A stretch of 64,000 nucleotides of DNA from Austropuccinia psidii (lineage: Eukaryota; Basidiomycota; Pucciniomycetes; Pucciniales; Sphaerophragmiaceae). A model generated the notes under the pieces. It saw only the letters and a list, made by a program, of their open reading frames with translations. It was not told the origin of the DNA and did not search any database. The stretch lies in the NCBI GenBank assembly GCA_023105745.1, contig JALGQZ010000002.1:82043785-82107784 (forward strand), written 5' to 3'. The translations under genes and the position numbers were made by a program. Below are positions 11,081 to 24,717 of the stretch, in pieces. Numbering within the stretch: position 1 is the stretch's first letter; each line of letters opens with the position of its first letter.

Positions 11081-14000
11081 ACCTTGTAAAGCTTGTAACT
11101 TACTTTGAATCTTGTAATAAAGAAATTATGGCAAAATTTAAAGCATTTGATCATGTCCAACAGAAGCTGGGTAATGAAATATTACAAGTAAAAGACCAAC
11201 AAAAGACCATAATTGGCCTTGAAAATGTTAATAAGGCAAATATTTTGTCTTTGACGCAAATTTGTGAAAGACTTGAGTTTAAAGTTACCTTACTCAATCA
11301 ACCAGATGAACATTCAATTTCTTTTATAACTGGACAGTTGAAAGAATTGAAAATACAAGTGCAAAACTTGGAAAATTCAACTGGTCACAATGCAGCTCTT
11401 TTTCAAGAACAATTGGAAAAAAGTGATAAAGCAAGACTTGAATTGAAAGAAGATATTCAATCAAGTATTAATAATATATCACTGAAACATGAATTGCCAA
11501 GGCAATCCACACCATTTCTTGACAGGAATGCTCTTAACTTGAATAATGATTTACATCCCACAATTTCAAGTAATGATGTGGAAACTGCTTGCAATTTTAA
11601 AGACATTCCAAGATTAGAGGAATGGCCAACCTTCAGTGGTGAAGGAGAATATAATCATATGGAATTTATGAAAACAATTGATATGTTCAAAGAAGACTTT
11701 AACATACCAGATGAATACATAAGTGCCATATTACACTCATTATTTACCAAATCAGCAAAGAAATGGTATTATAAGATGAGACAAGACCATGGTAAACATT
11801 CTTGGCCTTGGTGGAAAGAACAAATTATTTCCAAATGGGCAAATGATTCCTGGAGATTTAGAATGGAAAATTCTTTCGAAGAAGCCATTTTTAATATTGA
11901 GAGGGACAGGCCCATGTCTTGGTTTCTTAAACAGAAGGACAGATTAACTGCCCTTCATCCTGATATGTCTGAAACAATGGTACATAAAAGGATATTAAGA
12001 AAATGTGGTGGTGACCTTGAGCATGCTATAAGAAGCAGATGTATTGAGCCTTTCTCTACAGAGGATTATATCAATGCTATGGAGGATATCACTACTAGAA
12101 CAAAAATTGGAAGAAATTGGTATAAACCCCCAATAGACAACAAGACTAGTGGGAAACCAATTTCAAAACCAAATAAACCACATGACAGACCTCCTTTGAA
12201 ATGTCATAAATGTGGAAGTACAGCTCATTTGGCAAACACCTGTCCCAAAAAGACAAGAGTCAATGAGATAAATATTGAAAAAGTGGAAGACACAAAAGAA
12301 ACTGATGTATCCTTACATGAAAGTGATTCTGAACCTTCAGAAGAAGAAGTATTAGAAGAACTTAGTATAGAAAATATTAATGTTTCTTTTGAAGTCACTG
12401 AGGTACATACTCACTTACCACAGTACAGTGATGAATGCATGGATCTCATACATGTGCAAGATGCCAAAATGCAAAAAACCAAACCTGCCAGAGGTAAAGG
12501 GTATACAGCTGGGTCATCTTGTATCACTAATATTGTGATAAATAACATAGAAGCCAAGATACATCTTGACTCAGGTGCTTTTTGCACTTGTGTTGGAAAA
12601 GATTATCTTGACAAGATTTATACCAATTGGCAAGACAAGTTGATGCCAATTGAAGGTATAAGATTCAGCAGTGCTAGCCAAAACATGCACCCTTTGGGTA
12701 TATTTGAAGCAGCAATAATATTTCCTCATCCTGCAGGAAGTATAAGATTGAAAGCTGAATTTGTTGTTATGAATAATTGTACTTCACAACACTTTATACT
12801 TGGAAATGATTATCTCAATATCTATGGTATTGATATTAATAATCATAAAGACAGATATTTCACTATAGGGGAAAATAAAAGGCAAAAATTTGCTTTTTCT
12901 CCAGAAAGAAGAGAAATCACTGTCATTAAACAAGTCAAAAATGTTAACAAAGACAAATTTGTGTCAGATCAGTTAAGTGAAGCACAAATTAGTCCTGAAT
13001 TAACACCAGAAATGAAGGAAGAACTTATTGAAATTTTATTTCAATATAGAGAAGCCTTTGCTTCTGATAATGAACCACTTGGGGCTATCAAAGGCCATGA
13101 GGTGGACATTATGCTTAATGTGGAAAGGCCTTATCCGCCACTATTAAGGAGACCAGCTTATCCAGCTAGCCCTAGGGCTAGAGAAGAATTAGAAAATCAT
13201 ATTAATGAACTAATGAAACTGGGAGTTCTTAGAAAAGTTGGGTACAATGAGGAAGTTGAAGTCACAACTCCAGTAATCATTACTTGGCATAATGATAAGT
13301 CAAGGATGGTTGGTGATTTTAGAGAACTGAATACCTACACTATTCCAGACAGGTATCCAATCCCTAGAATTCATGAGACTTTGACTCAATTATCCAAAGC
13401 AAGATTCATCACTTCTATGGATGCTCTAAAAGGCTTTCACCAGAATGTTTTGACACCTCATGCTAGGAAATTATTGAGAATAATCTCTCATTGTGGTATT
13501 TATGAATATTTGAGGATGCCTTTTGGTATTAAAAATGCACCCTCTCATTACCAGAGAATGATGAATACCATCTTCCCACATGAATTATCAGAGGGATGGT
13601 TAATCATTTATATTGATGACATTATCATTTGTTCAGAAACCTGGCAATTACATTTAGAGAGACTTTCATTAGTACTTAAGAAAATCTTACAAGTGAACAT
13701 GAAAATTTCTCTTAAAAAGTGTAATTTTGGATTTCATGAGTTAAAAGCTCTAGGACATGTAGTCTCAGGACTGAGCCTTGGTGTTGATAAAAACAAAGTG
13801 GCTGCAGTTTTACTGAAACAAATTCCCCAGAACAAAAAAGAAATGATGTCTTTCTTAGGGTTTGCCAGTTATTACAGGCAACACCTTAAAGATTTTGCAA
13901 TCCATGCCAGATCATTATACAGAATTTGTGATCAACAAACTGTTTTTGAAATGACACAGGAGAGAATTCAAGCATATGATAAAATCAAGTATGCCTTGAC

Positions 14001-15915
14001 CAATGCACCATTATTATTAATGCCAGATTGGAAACTTCCTTTCAAGCTGTATATTGATGCATGTGGTGATGGTTTAGGAGCTGCTCTTCATCAAGTTCAA
14101 ATTGTCAATGACAAGCCTTATGAGGGTCCAATTTGTTTTATTTCAAGACAAATTAAACCTACTGAGGCCAGATATGGAGCTAGCCAAATGGAGTGCCTTT
14201 GCCTTGTTTGGGCTCTGGAAAAACTTCATTACTATCTTTATGGTAGTGTGTTTGAAGTAATTACTGATTGTAATGCAGTTAAATCACTTCTTAACATGAA
14301 AACTCCAAACAGACACATGTTAAGATGGCAGATTGCTATACAGGAGTACAGAGGAAATATGACCATAGTACATAAAGCTGGAAATATTCACAAGAATGCT
14401 GATGACTTGAGTAGATGGGCATTACCCAATACACCTGACAATCCTGCCTATGTTGCTACAAGTGCAGAACCTCAAATTCCAATTGAAGGAATTAATATCA
14501 CAGATGTTGGAACAGAATTCTTTGATGAAGTTAGAGAAAGCTATAAGCAAGATAAAAATTGCCATATACTTACTTCTCTACTTGACCAAGATTGCAAAGA
14601 TGCAGCATTGGCTAATTCTCTGGATGATATTTGGAAAACATCTTATGACAACGGAAGATTCCATTTATTTGATGGTATATTATACCATAGGTCTAAATAC
14701 ACATGTGTCATGGTCCTATGTAGTAGGATGTTGATTAACACAATACTACTAGAATGCCATGATAACATTTATTCTGGACATCTGTCTGAAGACAGAACAA
14801 TGGAAAGAATTAAGACATGTGCCTGGTGGCCATCTTGGAGAAAAGATGTCATTGAGTACTGTCACAGTTGTGATAGATGCCAGAAAGCCAATAAAGCTAC
14901 TGGTAAAAGATTTGGTTTAATGATCCATATTCAAGAACCAAGTACCCCATGGGAAGTGGTTCACATGGATTGGGTAACTGCCTTACCACCTGGAGGTGAT
15001 AGAAGTTACAATGCATGTCTTGTTATTGTAGACAGATATAGCAAAACACCAATCTTTTTACCATGTCACAAAGATGACACAGCTATGGATACAGCTCTTT
15101 TAATCTGGAATAGAGTAATATCCCATACTGGTCTCTTTAAAAACATCATTAGTGATAGAGACCCAAAATTTACATCAGCCTTATGGACTAATTTACATAA
15201 GCTTTTGGGTACAAAATTATCATTCTCAACAGCATACCATCCACAAACAGATGGGTTAGCAGAAAGAATGATTCAAACCCTTGAGGACATGATCAGAAGA
15301 TTTTGTGCTTATGGCCTGGAGTTTAAAGATTCTGACGGCTTTACCCATGATTGGTGTACTCTTATACCAGCATTGGAATTAGCCTATAAGACCTCCATCC
15401 ATGCTTCCACAGGCAAGACTCCTGCAATGTTGGAAAAAGGATGGAACCCCAAACTTCCAGTTGATACTTTGAAGAAAGATCTAGTTGATATTCATCCAAC
15501 TGCTTCAAGCTTTAAATTGTTGCTTGATAAAGTGAGGCACCATGAAAATCAAAGCATGAATGATTCCTTTGAATATGCTAAACAGAAATGGGATAAAAGT
15601 CATAAAACCCGAGAATTCAAAGTAGGGGACTTAATACTAGTTTCAACCTTGAACTTTAATAATATTAAAGGTCCAAAGAAATTGAAAGATTCCTTTGCAG
15701 GACCATTTATTATCAAAGCCCTTCATGGGACAAATGCAGTACAAGTGGAACTGTCAGGAGAGTTAGGAAATAAACATCCAACTTTTCCTGTCAGTCTTGT
15801 AAAGCATTACACTTCAAGTGATAAGGAATTATTTCCTTTAAGAAATGAAACACCCTTAGAGGTACCCCCACTTGAACCAAGTGAGGAAAAGAAAGTACTG
15901 AAAGTCTTAAAATAA
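10414..15915 (+). CDS. Gag-pol polyprotein of element 3 (1833 codons)
   Basis: Ty3/gypsy polyprotein making capsid and replication enzymes. Domains by residue: coiled-coil-like stretch ~215-360; gag capsid part with [16 protein letters not shown] ~400; zinc knuckle [14 protein letters not shown] ~597-610; aspartic protease [11 protein letters not shown] ~719; reverse transcriptase with [14 protein letters not shown] and YIDDIIIC ~1066; RNase [15 protein letters not shown] ~1213; integrase zinc finger with CDRCQ ~1490 and a DDE core ([28 protein letters not shown]). The order PR-RT-RH-IN is Ty3-type. The first ~210 codons overlap ORF1 and are not conserved with element 4, so translation may really enter this frame by a -1 shift at the ORF1 end (~11070). 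TAA at 15913 cuts off the chromodomain. Confidence 0.93.
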   Translation: MEDARTFTTSQRLASTFEPLLESPEADITAIAVRPEPFPTGSCGNLSIPMEKLVPGVKTTRVGTPSKSLDRHHELLSSSEEVHGARKDRRSSTGLDTNVCQRTSPTDKSLVEKPKHVVRRSEEEIGSRKGQQPSGSSSSIHQQKSASTSAKQAQASPKNQPKGQAEGKGKGKAQVEQALPAELQNSKERENSHGQCVQYGKNFDGIQKQGGGKIEPILSKEVDLVKLVTYFESCNKEIMAKFKAFDHVQQKLGNEILQVKDQQKTIIGLENVNKANILSLTQICERLEFKVTLLNQPDEHSISFITGQLKELKIQVQNLENSTGHNAALFQEQLEKSDKARLELKEDIQSSINNISLKHELPRQSTPFLDRNALNLNNDLHPTISSNDVETACNFKDIPRLEEWPTFSGEGEYNHMEFMKTIDMFKEDFNIPDEYISAILHSLFTKSAKKWYYKMRQDHGKHSWPWWKEQIISKWANDSWRFRMENSFEEAIFNIERDRPMSWFLKQKDRLTALHPDMSETMVHKRILRKCGGDLEHAIRSRCIEPFSTEDYINAMEDITTRTKIGRNWYKPPIDNKTSGKPISKPNKPHDRPPLKCHKCGSTAHLANTCPKKTRVNEINIEKVEDTKETDVSLHESDSEPSEEEVLEELSIENINVSFEVTEVHTHLPQYSDECMDLIHVQDAKMQKTKPARGKGYTAGSSCITNIVINNIEAKIHLDSGAFCTCVGKDYLDKIYTNWQDKLMPIEGIRFSSASQNMHPLGIFEAAIIFPHPAGSIRLKAEFVVMNNCTSQHFILGNDYLNIYGIDINNHKDRYFTIGENKRQKFAFSPERREITVIKQVKNVNKDKFVSDQLSEAQISPELTPEMKEELIEILFQYREAFASDNEPLGAIKGHEVDIMLNVERPYPPLLRRPAYPASPRAREELENHINELMKLGVLRKVGYNEEVEVTTPVIITWHNDKSRMVGDFRELNTYTIPDRYPIPRIHETLTQLSKARFITSMDALKGFHQNVLTPHARKLLRIISHCGIYEYLRMPFGIKNAPSHYQRMMNTIFPHELSEGWLIIYIDDIIICSETWQLHLERLSLVLKKILQVNMKISLKKCNFGFHELKALGHVVSGLSLGVDKNKVAAVLLKQIPQNKKEMMSFLGFASYYRQHLKDFAIHARSLYRICDQQTVFEMTQERIQAYDKIKYALTNAPLLLMPDWKLPFKLYIDACGDGLGAALHQVQIVNDKPYEGPICFISRQIKPTEARYGASQMECLCLVWALEKLHYYLYGSVFEVITDCNAVKSLLNMKTPNRHMLRWQIAIQEYRGNMTIVHKAGNIHKNADDLSRWALPNTPDNPAYVATSAEPQIPIEGINITDVGTEFFDEVRESYKQDKNCHILTSLLDQDCKDAALANSLDDIWKTSYDNGRFHLFDGILYHRSKYTCVMVLCSRMLINTILLECHDNIYSGHLSEDRTMERIKTCAWWPSWRKDVIEYCHSCDRCQKANKATGKRFGLMIHIQEPSTPWEVVHMDWVTALPPGGDRSYNACLVIVDRYSKTPIFLPCHKDDTAMDTALLIWNRVISHTGLFKNIISDRDPKFTSALWTNLHKLLGTKLSFSTAYHPQTDGLAERMIQTLEDMIRRFCAYGLEFKDSDGFTHDWCTLIPALELAYKTSIHASTGKTPAMLEKGWNPKLPVDTLKKDLVDIHPTASSFKLLLDKVRHHENQSMNDSFEYAKQKWDKSHKTREFKVGDLILVSTLNFNNIKGPKKLKDSFAGPFIIKALHGTNAVQVELSGELGNKHPTFPVSLVKHYTSSDKELFPLRNETPLEVPPLEPSEEKKVLKVLK

Positions 15916-16057
15916 AGAAGACTTACGGGCAAAAATGAAAGAGAATACTTAGTCAGGTACAGAAATCCACAACATGAAGATGAGTGGATTGAAGAAAGTA
16001 AAATACCTGATTCCCAAAAGCTTCTCAGAAGATTCAGACATGAGAGAAGACCAATTC
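15916..16057 (+). pseudogene. Chromodomain of element 3, separated by a stop
   Basis: Directly after the TAA the same frame continues with EREYLVRYRNP, DEWIEESKIP and KLLRRFRHERRP, a full chromodomain matching element 1. In element 1 the codon at the stop position is GAA, so one G-to-T change explains the stop. The reading frame is broken again at 16058 by element 4. The AATTC at 16053-16057 is the left copy of the element 4 target duplication. Confidence 0.85.
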
Positions 16058-18064
16058 TGTGAGCCTTTGAGATATGACCACATATCCAATAAGGTCACAA
16101 AAAAGATTAATAATAATTATACCTTTAATATAATTATATTAAAATTAATTAGAATAATTATACACTAAAAATAATTACTCAAATATACAAAAAATACCAT
16201 AAATTGGTACTAAAATTGGTTTAACTTAAAAGCCAATGAATGAACATGTGAAATAAATTATACCATTGGATTCCCCATGGAGAAATACACATATACCACT
16301 TTTATGGCATATCTGTAAAGTCAATATTTAAGGAATTATAAGGTATAATACCTTATAAAAATCATAAAACCTTATTTATCTCAGAAACTAATGAAACAAA
16401 ATGTGAAATAAATTGTACCAGTGGATTCCTCACAAAACTCCACATATAAAACAATTAATAAGCTAATTCCCAAAATCAATACTTAAGGAATTATCCTGAA
16501 TATATGCACTTTTTTGGTCAACGCATATATTCAGTGATCATAGCTAATATCTTCTAAACTATACATGCTAGAATGATGAACCAAAAATAAAGTTACCACG
16601 TAATTACTGTAAGAACACAGATATGAACTTTATTTTGCAAATTATAAACAAGGTTAAGACTTATGAGGAAATATTGATAAAAATCAACAGAGCTGTTGAC
16701 CACTTTGTTGTGAAAGTAGTCCAAACTTAAAAAAAAGTATACAGTTGGATTCTACTAGTTTATTCGAGAAGAATGACGTAATTTTTATTGTTAAATTCAG
16801 GGTATAACCCCCTGAAATCAAGGTTTGAAGTTTAAAATATTGAATTTCGACAGAAAAGATGAGTTACAAGAAAAATCATCAAAATTAGAGTTTTGATGAT
16901 GTAATGAAAAGCTCTTGGCAGCATAATAAGGTTATGTCAGGCTATCAGAATTCACTCTCTGAATTGCTGTAGCGTGAAAACCTTAAACGTTATTGAGGAT
17001 CAAAGTTTGAGCTTAAATTGAGCTGTTATGATCACATACTGTAACCTTAAATTAAGTTTAACAGTCTTAATAGTGATAAAATTGGTGAATACTATTAGTT
17101 TATGATTAAAACTAATAAAATACACGAAATTTGGGGTTCTGCCAAGCCTCTGATGTCATCAAACTTAGAGTTATAGTGATAACTTTAAATAATGGTGTAA
17201 TAATGATGTAATATGGTTTGATCATGATGTAATCACCCTCAAACCTTAAAATATTGATCAATTCCGGTGGATATGATCAGTACACGTCTACTAGAAGCCT
17301 GTTGGACTCTAGGAGGGAGGTATTTACTATAAATAGAGCTCTTTTTACTCTATTTTCCCCTCAGACGCATCAAAAACATTAAATCAATTAAATCAAAGGT
17401 AATTTCTTTATTCTTTATATATAAAACTGTTATATTATTAAAGACCAAAGACCACCTTGCTATAATCATCTATTTTGACGTGATTAAATTATTTATTTAA
17501 TTGTTTTTGTTAAAAATCTCTCTAAAAACTCATTTCCACGTAAAATCAAGAAATTTAGTAATTTTCTTTATTTTTTATTGTAAATACAATTTGAAAAGAT
17601 TGTATTATATTCTTTTGGCGTAAAATATCTCAAAATTATTATTTTAAGTGTTAAAAGTAGGTTATTTCATCTTATTATTACTCTTAATAATTCTTAATTA
17701 ATATAAATAGTATTTATATTAATATATAACTTTAATATTAGTAATATTATTGTTATTAATTGTTTTTTATTTATAAAAAACAGTTTTTTATGCCTTTATT
17801 ATTTGTTGGTAACAATAATAAAGAGCTTTATAATATATTAATTATTTTATATTAATATATTATTTATAATATTATAATTTCATATAATATTAATTTATAT
17901 TATTATATTTATTTAATAATATAATATTTTTACGCCATAATAATAATATTTCTTTATTATTATTATTATTTTAATCGTATTTACTTTAATTATAAGGACA
18001 TTCAGAGTACAATAAGTAATAAATTAGTAATTTTTTACTTATTGTTTCATAGTCAAACCTTACA
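16058..18064 (+). repeat. 5' LTR of element 4 (LTR4, 2007 bp)
   Basis: Starts TGTGAGCCTTTGAG and ends GTCAAACCTTACA. Contains TATAAATA at 17328 and a long AT-rich 3' part. Paired with 24718-26743. Confidence 0.95.
17328..17335 (+). promoter_or_regulatory. TATA box in LTR4 (5' copy)
   Basis: TATAAATA followed by GAGCTC and a pyrimidine-rich CTCTATTTTCCCCTCAG, a convincing core promoter. The copy in the 3' LTR is at 25987-25994. Confidence 0.6.
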
Positions 18065-18082
18065 TTTGGGGGCCTGGCCGTG
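18065..18082 (+). other. Primer-binding site of element 4
   Basis: TTTGGGGGCCTGGCCGTG, identical to element 3, directly follows the LTR terminal CA. Confidence 0.85.
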
Positions 18083-18578
18083 ATATTTACTTAAAAAGAC
18101 CTTTAAAAAGATTCTATTTGGGTTTATCCATAATAAATTATATTTATAATCATAAAATTATATAATAATTTTATATTTTATTGATTTTAAAAAGCTATTG
18201 AGGCATTTGGAAAGCAATTGTACTGTCTTACACGTGGTTTTTCACATCCTTAGACTTGCAAGAACTTTCTTTGAGTGACTCTAGTGATTAAAAGAGATAT
18301 TTTATAAATTAAAAATAATTTTTATTATAATTTAATTTTATAAGAATCATATTCATTTTTTATTTTATTCTTTAAAAAATAAAAAAAAAAAAAATATATA
18401 TAAAATATTAAAAAATATTAAAAACCAATAGAAAAGTTATTTTTATTCATTTTTATTCATTTCTTTATTTATTTCAATTTTTCAAAGATATAAAAGCAAT
18501 TTCTACGTGGAAAATTGCCATATCTTGCCAAAAATAACACTTCTTATAAAAAGACTTATATTTATTTGTCTTTTTTAG
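18083..18578 (+). other. Untranslated leader of element 4
   Basis: About 500 bp of AT-rich leader with A/T homopolymers. It ends in a pyrimidine tract with TTTTTTAG before the ORF1 exon. An ATG at 18515 is in frame with that exon and open through the acceptor, so an unspliced start is also possible. Confidence 0.55.
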
Positions 18579-19496
18579 TGTTTGAAGATAACCCAACAGA
18601 AGACAACCAAGCTACTGTTGAGAGATTGGTGGAAGAAACTTGTCAAAGTTCTCCTACACCAGTTATCACCAAAAGAAAGAAAGCTAAGAAATTAGACTTT
18701 CCAGGGCCCACCATTCAAGACTCTGAAGGTGAGCACCTCTTTTTAAATTGCCATAAAAGAATTTTATTCTAAAATACTTTTATTTTTTCTTATTCTTTAA
18801 TTATGACTACCAGAAGAGGTTCCCAATACTCCATCCAATCAGATGGAGTTGGACTCAGAAGTAGAATTGATCCCTCAAAAGGGAAAAGAAAGGGCAATAT
18901 CCCCAGTGGAACAGAATCCACACAAGGAAGTGCCTTATCCCAAAGGCAAGTCCCAGAAATGCCCATGATATCTGAGCCTGAATTGGAACTAAGTATGAGT
19001 AACTCAAACAGGTACAAATCACATTCAGAGGGCTCAAATAGACATCTACATGAGCCAGTACAAGCAGTATTACACAGTATACAAGGACAAAGACTGGGAA
19101 ATGCTGCCTCAAATACACCAAGGAGTGATGAACTCCTGGCACATCCTGAAAAAGTTCCTCAAAGAGGAGGAGATAGTGAAATACTCCAATGGATGGAATC
19201 CACTGTCATCCAAACCTCAAATCAAAAAGATCAAGGATTATCATGCCAAAAAGAGGGAGGCAACCAAGGAAGAAGCCCCAGTAGCTTCTACCAGCAAGCC
19301 TCAAGCCAACCCACTTCCCCAAGAAGGGAAGAAGAACAAGAAAAAGCATTGGAGGAAACCATATTCCCCAAGCTACAGAATCCCAAGAATCCAAAAGGAT
19401 GCCATGGACAATGTCTTCAACATGGCCAGAACCTTGATGGAATTCAAGGACAAGGAAGAGCAAAGAATGAGACAACCTCATTTCCCAAAGAAATAA
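18579..19496 (+). CDS. ORF1 of element 4, probable spliced gag-like or accessory protein
   Basis: Pieces: 18579-18728 (donor GTGAGC), 18814-18945 (after ACTACCAG; donor GCAAGT, a GC-AG type donor) and 19042-19496 (after CAAATAG), ending in TAA. Both junctions are phase 1, exactly as in element 3, and the exon 2 starts align ([10 protein letters not shown] against [10 protein letters not shown]). The main part carries WEMLP, a GW.P.S.K.Q pattern, a Lys-rich linker and [16 protein letters not shown]. It ends at the heptamer CCCAAAG, one codon before the stop, where a -1 shift would enter the gag-pol frame. In-frame ATG at 18515 could serve as start. Function unknown. Confidence 0.65.
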
Positions 19497-22400
19497 CCTT
19501 GTCCAAAGATGTTGTAAATACTTTAACAGAAATTAAAAATAGTATATTACCTCTAAAAGAAATTAAAGACAGTTTATTATCACTACAAGAAATAAATAAC
19601 AATTTATCTTCTTTAACAAAAATTGTTGTGCAAAACAAAAAAGAAATTGACAACATTAAGTTTATTGTTGAAAATAATAAACCAAAGAATTTAATTGACA
19701 ATACTCAAAAATTAATACAAGGACAACAAGAATTGTATAAATACATAAAAGATATCAAAGACAAGACTTTGACAATCAATTATGATGTGAGTATTGACAA
19801 TCTTACAGAAAAATTAAATAAATTAAGTATTTCTGTAGAAAAATTTGAAGAAAAAACTTCATCACACCAAAAATTACTTTTGGACCATGTGGAAAAAAGT
19901 GATGAAGCAAGAATGCATCTGAAAGATGATATTCAAAGTGAAATAAGGCTTATTACAGAAAAAATGGATAAGATTAATGAGGCTAACTTAAATATGCCAA
20001 AGTTATCAACACCATTTTCTCATATAAGAAGCCCTGTTAAAACAAAAGAGGAATTGTCAAATCCTTTCATAACAGACTTGAGTCATCAAGACAACAACCA
20101 AGTATTAATGAAAGAAGCACCTCAATTGAAGGAATGGCCAACATTCACAGGAGAAGGTGAATATGACCACATGTCATTTATTAAAACAATTGACATGTTA
20201 CAAGAAGACTATGCCATACCAGATGAATTAATCACTGCAAGATTACATTCATTGTTTGAGAAATCTGCAAAAAGATGGTATTATGGCATAAGACAAACAA
20301 ATGGTAAAAATACCTGGTCTTGGTGGAAACAAGAAATAATCACCAAGTGGGCAAATGATGCCTGGAGGTATAAGATAGAAAATGCATTTGAAAACTCTTT
20401 CTTTGACCCAGAGAAAGATAAACCTTTAACTTGGTTCCTAAAACAAGTTGAAAGACTTAATGCACTGTACCCAGAAATGTCACAGAAGATGGTGCATATG
20501 AAAATACTTAAAAAATGTGGAGGGGAACTAGAACATGCCCTAAGAAGCAGGTGTATAGAACCATGCTCCACAGAAGAGTATATAAATGCATTAGAAGATA
20601 TAGTGACAAGAACAAAAATTGGCAGGACTTGGAAAAAATTGGACATTAAAAGCCCAAATAAACCATTTATCAAGAAAGATAAATCAAAAGAATCCTTTAA
20701 ACCCAATACATCCAACAATAATGAGCAAAGAAAATGCCATAAATGTGGAGGTATTGGACACTTAGCCAATAATTGCCTTAAAAAAGCAAAGATTAATGAA
20801 ATTGTGGAAACAGAAAACCACAATGACAAAGAAGAGGAATCTGACTCTGAAAAAGAGACAGAAGAGTCAGAGAGCTCTGAAAGTGATGAAATCAATATAA
20901 TTAATGCACAAATTAATAATATTGATATAATTTATGAAGTACTGGATGTTAACTCAAACTTGCCACAAGTTGGAACATCTGACACAAACCTGACAAACAT
21001 ACAAGATGCCAAAATGTATAGAACCAAACCTGCAAGAGGAATGGGATATACAGCTGGAAAATCAAGTATAAGTATTGTTATGGTTGATAACCAAGAAGGA
21101 AAGGTTAACTTGGATACAGGAGCATATTGCACTTGTGTTGGCAAAAGTTATTTAAAAACCATTGTCCCAGACTGGCAAGAAAAACTTATGCCAATACAAG
21201 GTGTCAAATTTAGTAGTGCAAGTGAGAGCATGAAGCCCCTTGGAATAATTGATTTAACACTAATTTTTCCTCATCCCTCACAATGTGTCAGAATCAAAGT
21301 AGAGTTTGTAGTAATGGACAACTGTACTAGTAATCATTTCATACTTGGGAATGACTACTTATCAATCTATGGTATAGATATCTCCAACCAAAAGGATAGA
21401 TATTTTACCATAGGAGATAATAAAAGACAAAAGTTTGGATTCTTAAATAACAAAAAACAAATCACAGTTATTAAGAATGAGGAAAAAATTCCAGAAAAAG
21501 AACTTTTTATATCTGAACAACTCAAAGAGGCAGAATTCAATCAAGAATTAACAGAAAAAATGAAAGAAAAATTGATTGACCTCTTATTTAAGTATAAAAA
21601 TGCCTTTGCAACTGACAAAGAACCACTAGGTGCCATAATTGGACATGAAGTGGATATAATTCTTAATGTAGAAAAACCTTACCCACCTTTATTAAGAAGA
21701 CCTGCTTATCCAGCCAGTCCAAGAGCTAGAGAAGCCCTAGAGGTGCACATTAAAGAATTAATGGACCTTGGAGTATTAAGAAAGGTTGGACATAATGAAC
21801 AAGTAGAAGTTACTACACCTGTCATTATAACTTGGCATAATGGAAAATCAAGGATGGTAGGAGACTTCAGAGCCCTGAATACCTATACCATTCCAGACAG
21901 ATATCCAATACCCAGAATCCATGAGACATTGACCCAATTGTCACAAGCTAAGTTCATCACAGCTATGGATGCTCTTAAGGGTTTTCATCAAAATGTCTTA
22001 ACAGACAATGCCAAGAAACTACTAAGAATAATAGTCCATTGTGGAATTTTTGAATACTTAAGAATGCCATTTGGGATAAAAAATGCACCTTCCCATTATC
22101 AAAGAATGATGAATACCATATTTCCTGAAGAATTATCAGAAGGATGGTTAATAATCTACATTGATGATATCATAGTTTGCTCAGAAACTTGGGAAAATCA
22201 CCTGACAAGACTAGAAAGGGTACTACAGAAAATAGTCCAAGTAAATATGAAAATTTCATTGAAAAAATATCATTTTGCATATAGTGAATTAAAAGCCCTA
22301 GGACATGTAGTATCTGGCCTTAGTCTAGGCATAGACAAAAATAAAGTAGCAGCAGTACTACTTAAGCCAATGCCTCAAACCAAAAAAGAAATGCAATCAT

Positions 22401-24286
22401 TTCTAGGATTTGCTGGTTACTATAGACAGCATATAAAGGACTTTGCAAAGATTGCTAAATCCTTGTATAAGCTATGTGACCAACAAACAGTCTATGAGAT
22501 GACAGAAGAAAGAGTCAAGGCATATGAAGAATTGAAAAATTCCTTAACAAATGCCCCATTTCTTCTGATGCCAGATTGGAAACTACCCTTCAAACTGTAC
22601 ATTGATGCTTGTGGAGAAGGACTAGGTGCTGCACTTCACCAAACACAAATTATCAATGATAAACCAGTGGAAGGACCAATTTGTTTCATTTCAAGGCAGA
22701 TAAAGCCAACAGAAGCAAGGTATGGAGCAAGCCAAATGGAATGCTTATGCCTAGTATGGGTTTTAGAAAAACTGCACTATTATTTGGATGGCACAGTATT
22801 TGATGTAATCACAGACTGTAATGCTGTGAAATCACTATTAAATATGAAGACTCCAAATAGACATATGCTGAGATGGCAAATTGCTATCCAAGAATATAGA
22901 GGAAATATGACTATTGTTCATAAATCTGGAAATATTCATAAAAATGCAGATGGTCTTAGCAGATGGGCTCTAGCAAATACCCCTGACAATCCAGCATGGG
23001 TACCACAAGAAGAGCACCATATAGAAGGAATATGTGTTACAGACATTGGCACAGAATTCTTTAACCAAGTTAAAGAAAGCTATAAGACAGACAAAAATTG
23101 CCATATCTTAAGCCAACTTCTAATGAAAGACTGCAAAGATCCATCACTTTCATCAAAACTAGATGAAATATGGAAAAAGGCATATGATGAAGGAAGATTT
23201 CACCTCCTTGATGGAATCCTTTACCATAGAACAAAACACACATGTGTTATGGCCTTAACAGATAGAACACTAATAAACACTATTTTACATGAGTGTCATG
23301 ATAGTGTTGCATCTGGACATCTCTCAGAAGATAGGACACTAGAGAGGGTGAAAACCTGCTCTTGGTGGCCAAATTGGAAGAAAGATGTTGCAGAGTACTG
23401 CCAAACCTGTGACAGATGTCAAAAAGCCAACAGAGCCACAGGAAAGAAATTTGGAATCATGATCCAAATCCAAGAACCAAAATCCCCATGGGAAATAGTT
23501 CATAGGGATTGGGTAACAGCCTTACCTCCAGGAGGAGACAGGAGTTATGATGCATGTCTAGTGTTAGTTGACAGGTACAGTAAAACTCCCATGTTCTTAC
23601 CATGTCATAAAGATGACACAGCTATGGATACAGCCATAATGATATGGAATAAAGTCATTAGCCACACAGGCTTATTCCAAAATATTATAAGTGACAGAGA
23701 CCCAAAGTTCACTTCAGCATTATGGACAAACCTCCATAACTTGTTTGGGACAAAGTTATCATTCTCAACAGCTTATCATCCTCAAACTGATGGTCTAGCA
23801 GAAAGAATGATACAAACCCTAGAGGATATGATCAGAAGATTCTGTGCTTATGGGCTAGAATTCAAAGATTCTGATGGTTTTACCCATGATTGGTGTACAC
23901 TAATACCAGCACTTGAACTGGCATATAAGACATCAATCCATTCTTCTACTGGCAAAACACCAGCAATGCTAGAGAAAGGTTGGAATCCAAGACTTCCTTA
24001 TGATACCCTCAAAAAGGACTTAGTAGATATACATCCAACAGCAAGCAGTTTCAAGATAATGCTTGACAAAGCAAGACACCATGCAAACAGATGCATGCAA
24101 GATTCTTTTAAATATGCAAAAGAAAGATGGGATAAAAGTCATAAACCACCTGACTTCAAAATAGGGGACTTGGTTTTAGTATCAACCCTTAATTTCAATA
24201 ACATAAAAGGCCCAAAGAAATTGAAAGATTCCTTTGCAGGACCATTTATGATAAAAGCACTTCATGGACCCAATGCTGTGCAATGA
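18803..24286 (+). CDS. Gag-pol polyprotein of element 4 (1827 codons)
   Basis: Close relative of the element 3 polyprotein. Domains by residue: coiled-coil-like, Lys/Ile-rich stretch ~230-400; gag [16 protein letters not shown] ~445; zinc knuckle [14 protein letters not shown] ~644; protease [11 protein letters not shown] ~768; reverse transcriptase YIDDIIVC ~1119; RNase [15 protein letters not shown] ~1266; integrase HHCC region with CDRCQ ~1540, DDE core ([26 protein letters not shown]). All visible catalytic residues are kept. A TGA at 24284 ends the frame inside the GPF/Y module, where relatives continue with VELS. The N-terminal ~225 codons overlap ORF1 and are not conserved with element 3, so the annotated ATG may not be the used start. 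Confidence 0.93.
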   Translation: MTTRRGSQYSIQSDGVGLRSRIDPSKGKRKGNIPSGTESTQGSALSQRQVPEMPMISEPELELSMSNSNRYKSHSEGSNRHLHEPVQAVLHSIQGQRLGNAASNTPRSDELLAHPEKVPQRGGDSEILQWMESTVIQTSNQKDQGLSCQKEGGNQGRSPSSFYQQASSQPTSPRREEEQEKALEETIFPKLQNPKNPKGCHGQCLQHGQNLDGIQGQGRAKNETTSFPKEITLSKDVVNTLTEIKNSILPLKEIKDSLLSLQEINNNLSSLTKIVVQNKKEIDNIKFIVENNKPKNLIDNTQKLIQGQQELYKYIKDIKDKTLTINYDVSIDNLTEKLNKLSISVEKFEEKTSSHQKLLLDHVEKSDEARMHLKDDIQSEIRLITEKMDKINEANLNMPKLSTPFSHIRSPVKTKEELSNPFITDLSHQDNNQVLMKEAPQLKEWPTFTGEGEYDHMSFIKTIDMLQEDYAIPDELITARLHSLFEKSAKRWYYGIRQTNGKNTWSWWKQEIITKWANDAWRYKIENAFENSFFDPEKDKPLTWFLKQVERLNALYPEMSQKMVHMKILKKCGGELEHALRSRCIEPCSTEEYINALEDIVTRTKIGRTWKKLDIKSPNKPFIKKDKSKESFKPNTSNNNEQRKCHKCGGIGHLANNCLKKAKINEIVETENHNDKEEESDSEKETEESESSESDEINIINAQINNIDIIYEVLDVNSNLPQVGTSDTNLTNIQDAKMYRTKPARGMGYTAGKSSISIVMVDNQEGKVNLDTGAYCTCVGKSYLKTIVPDWQEKLMPIQGVKFSSASESMKPLGIIDLTLIFPHPSQCVRIKVEFVVMDNCTSNHFILGNDYLSIYGIDISNQKDRYFTIGDNKRQKFGFLNNKKQITVIKNEEKIPEKELFISEQLKEAEFNQELTEKMKEKLIDLLFKYKNAFATDKEPLGAIIGHEVDIILNVEKPYPPLLRRPAYPASPRAREALEVHIKELMDLGVLRKVGHNEQVEVTTPVIITWHNGKSRMVGDFRALNTYTIPDRYPIPRIHETLTQLSQAKFITAMDALKGFHQNVLTDNAKKLLRIIVHCGIFEYLRMPFGIKNAPSHYQRMMNTIFPEELSEGWLIIYIDDIIVCSETWENHLTRLERVLQKIVQVNMKISLKKYHFAYSELKALGHVVSGLSLGIDKNKVAAVLLKPMPQTKKEMQSFLGFAGYYRQHIKDFAKIAKSLYKLCDQQTVYEMTEERVKAYEELKNSLTNAPFLLMPDWKLPFKLYIDACGEGLGAALHQTQIINDKPVEGPICFISRQIKPTEARYGASQMECLCLVWVLEKLHYYLDGTVFDVITDCNAVKSLLNMKTPNRHMLRWQIAIQEYRGNMTIVHKSGNIHKNADGLSRWALANTPDNPAWVPQEEHHIEGICVTDIGTEFFNQVKESYKTDKNCHILSQLLMKDCKDPSLSSKLDEIWKKAYDEGRFHLLDGILYHRTKHTCVMALTDRTLINTILHECHDSVASGHLSEDRTLERVKTCSWWPNWKKDVAEYCQTCDRCQKANRATGKKFGIMIQIQEPKSPWEIVHRDWVTALPPGGDRSYDACLVLVDRYSKTPMFLPCHKDDTAMDTAIMIWNKVISHTGLFQNIISDRDPKFTSALWTNLHNLFGTKLSFSTAYHPQTDGLAERMIQTLEDMIRRFCAYGLEFKDSDGFTHDWCTLIPALELAYKTSIHSSTGKTPAMLEKGWNPRLPYDTLKKDLVDIHPTASSFKIMLDKARHHANRCMQDSFKYAKERWDKSHKPPDFKIGDLVLVSTLNFNNIKGPKKLKDSFAGPFMIKALHGPNAVQ

Positions 24287-24600
24287 GAACTCACAGGTGA
24301 ACTAATGAACAAACACCCAACTTTCCCTGTAAGTCTGATAAAACCTTACAGTTCAAGTGACAAGGAGTTATTTCCACTAAGAAATAAACCCCCACTTGAA
24401 ATTCCCCCCTTGGAGGAAGGAGAGGAAAAGAAAATAGTAAAAGTCCTTAAAGAAAGATGACAAGAAACAAAAAAGAAAGGGAATACCTTGTGAGGTATAG
24501 AAATTCAACTCAAGAAGATGAATGGCTACTTGAGAAAGATATAACAAATGCTGATAAATTACTAAGAAGGTTCAGACATGAAAGAAAACCTGAAAAATAA
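24287..24600 (+). pseudogene. Chromodomain tail of element 4, broken
   Basis: After the TGA the frame goes on ([12 protein letters not shown], then KIVKVLKER) to a second TGA near 24458. A one-base shift is then needed to read the chromodomain (EYLVRYRNS, DEWLLEKDI, LLRRFRHERKP) to the TAA at ~24598. At least three lesions separate the polyprotein from its chromodomain. Confidence 0.8.
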
Positions 24601-24717
24601 AAAGTTAAGCATTATTGAGCTTCAAGACTAACAAAGTCTATTGAAGAGGTAGGACAGTGGATGATACCCTAATCACACATATCAGATTGTGGTACAATCT
24701 TTTTTGGTGGTAGGGAA
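24601..24717 (+). other. 3' untranslated stretch and purine tract of element 4
   Basis: Short non-coding stretch ending in TTTTTTGGTGGTAGGGAA directly before TGTGAGCC. It shares GAAGAGGTAGGACAGTGGAT with the equivalent stretch of element 3 (26744-26892). Confidence 0.7.
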
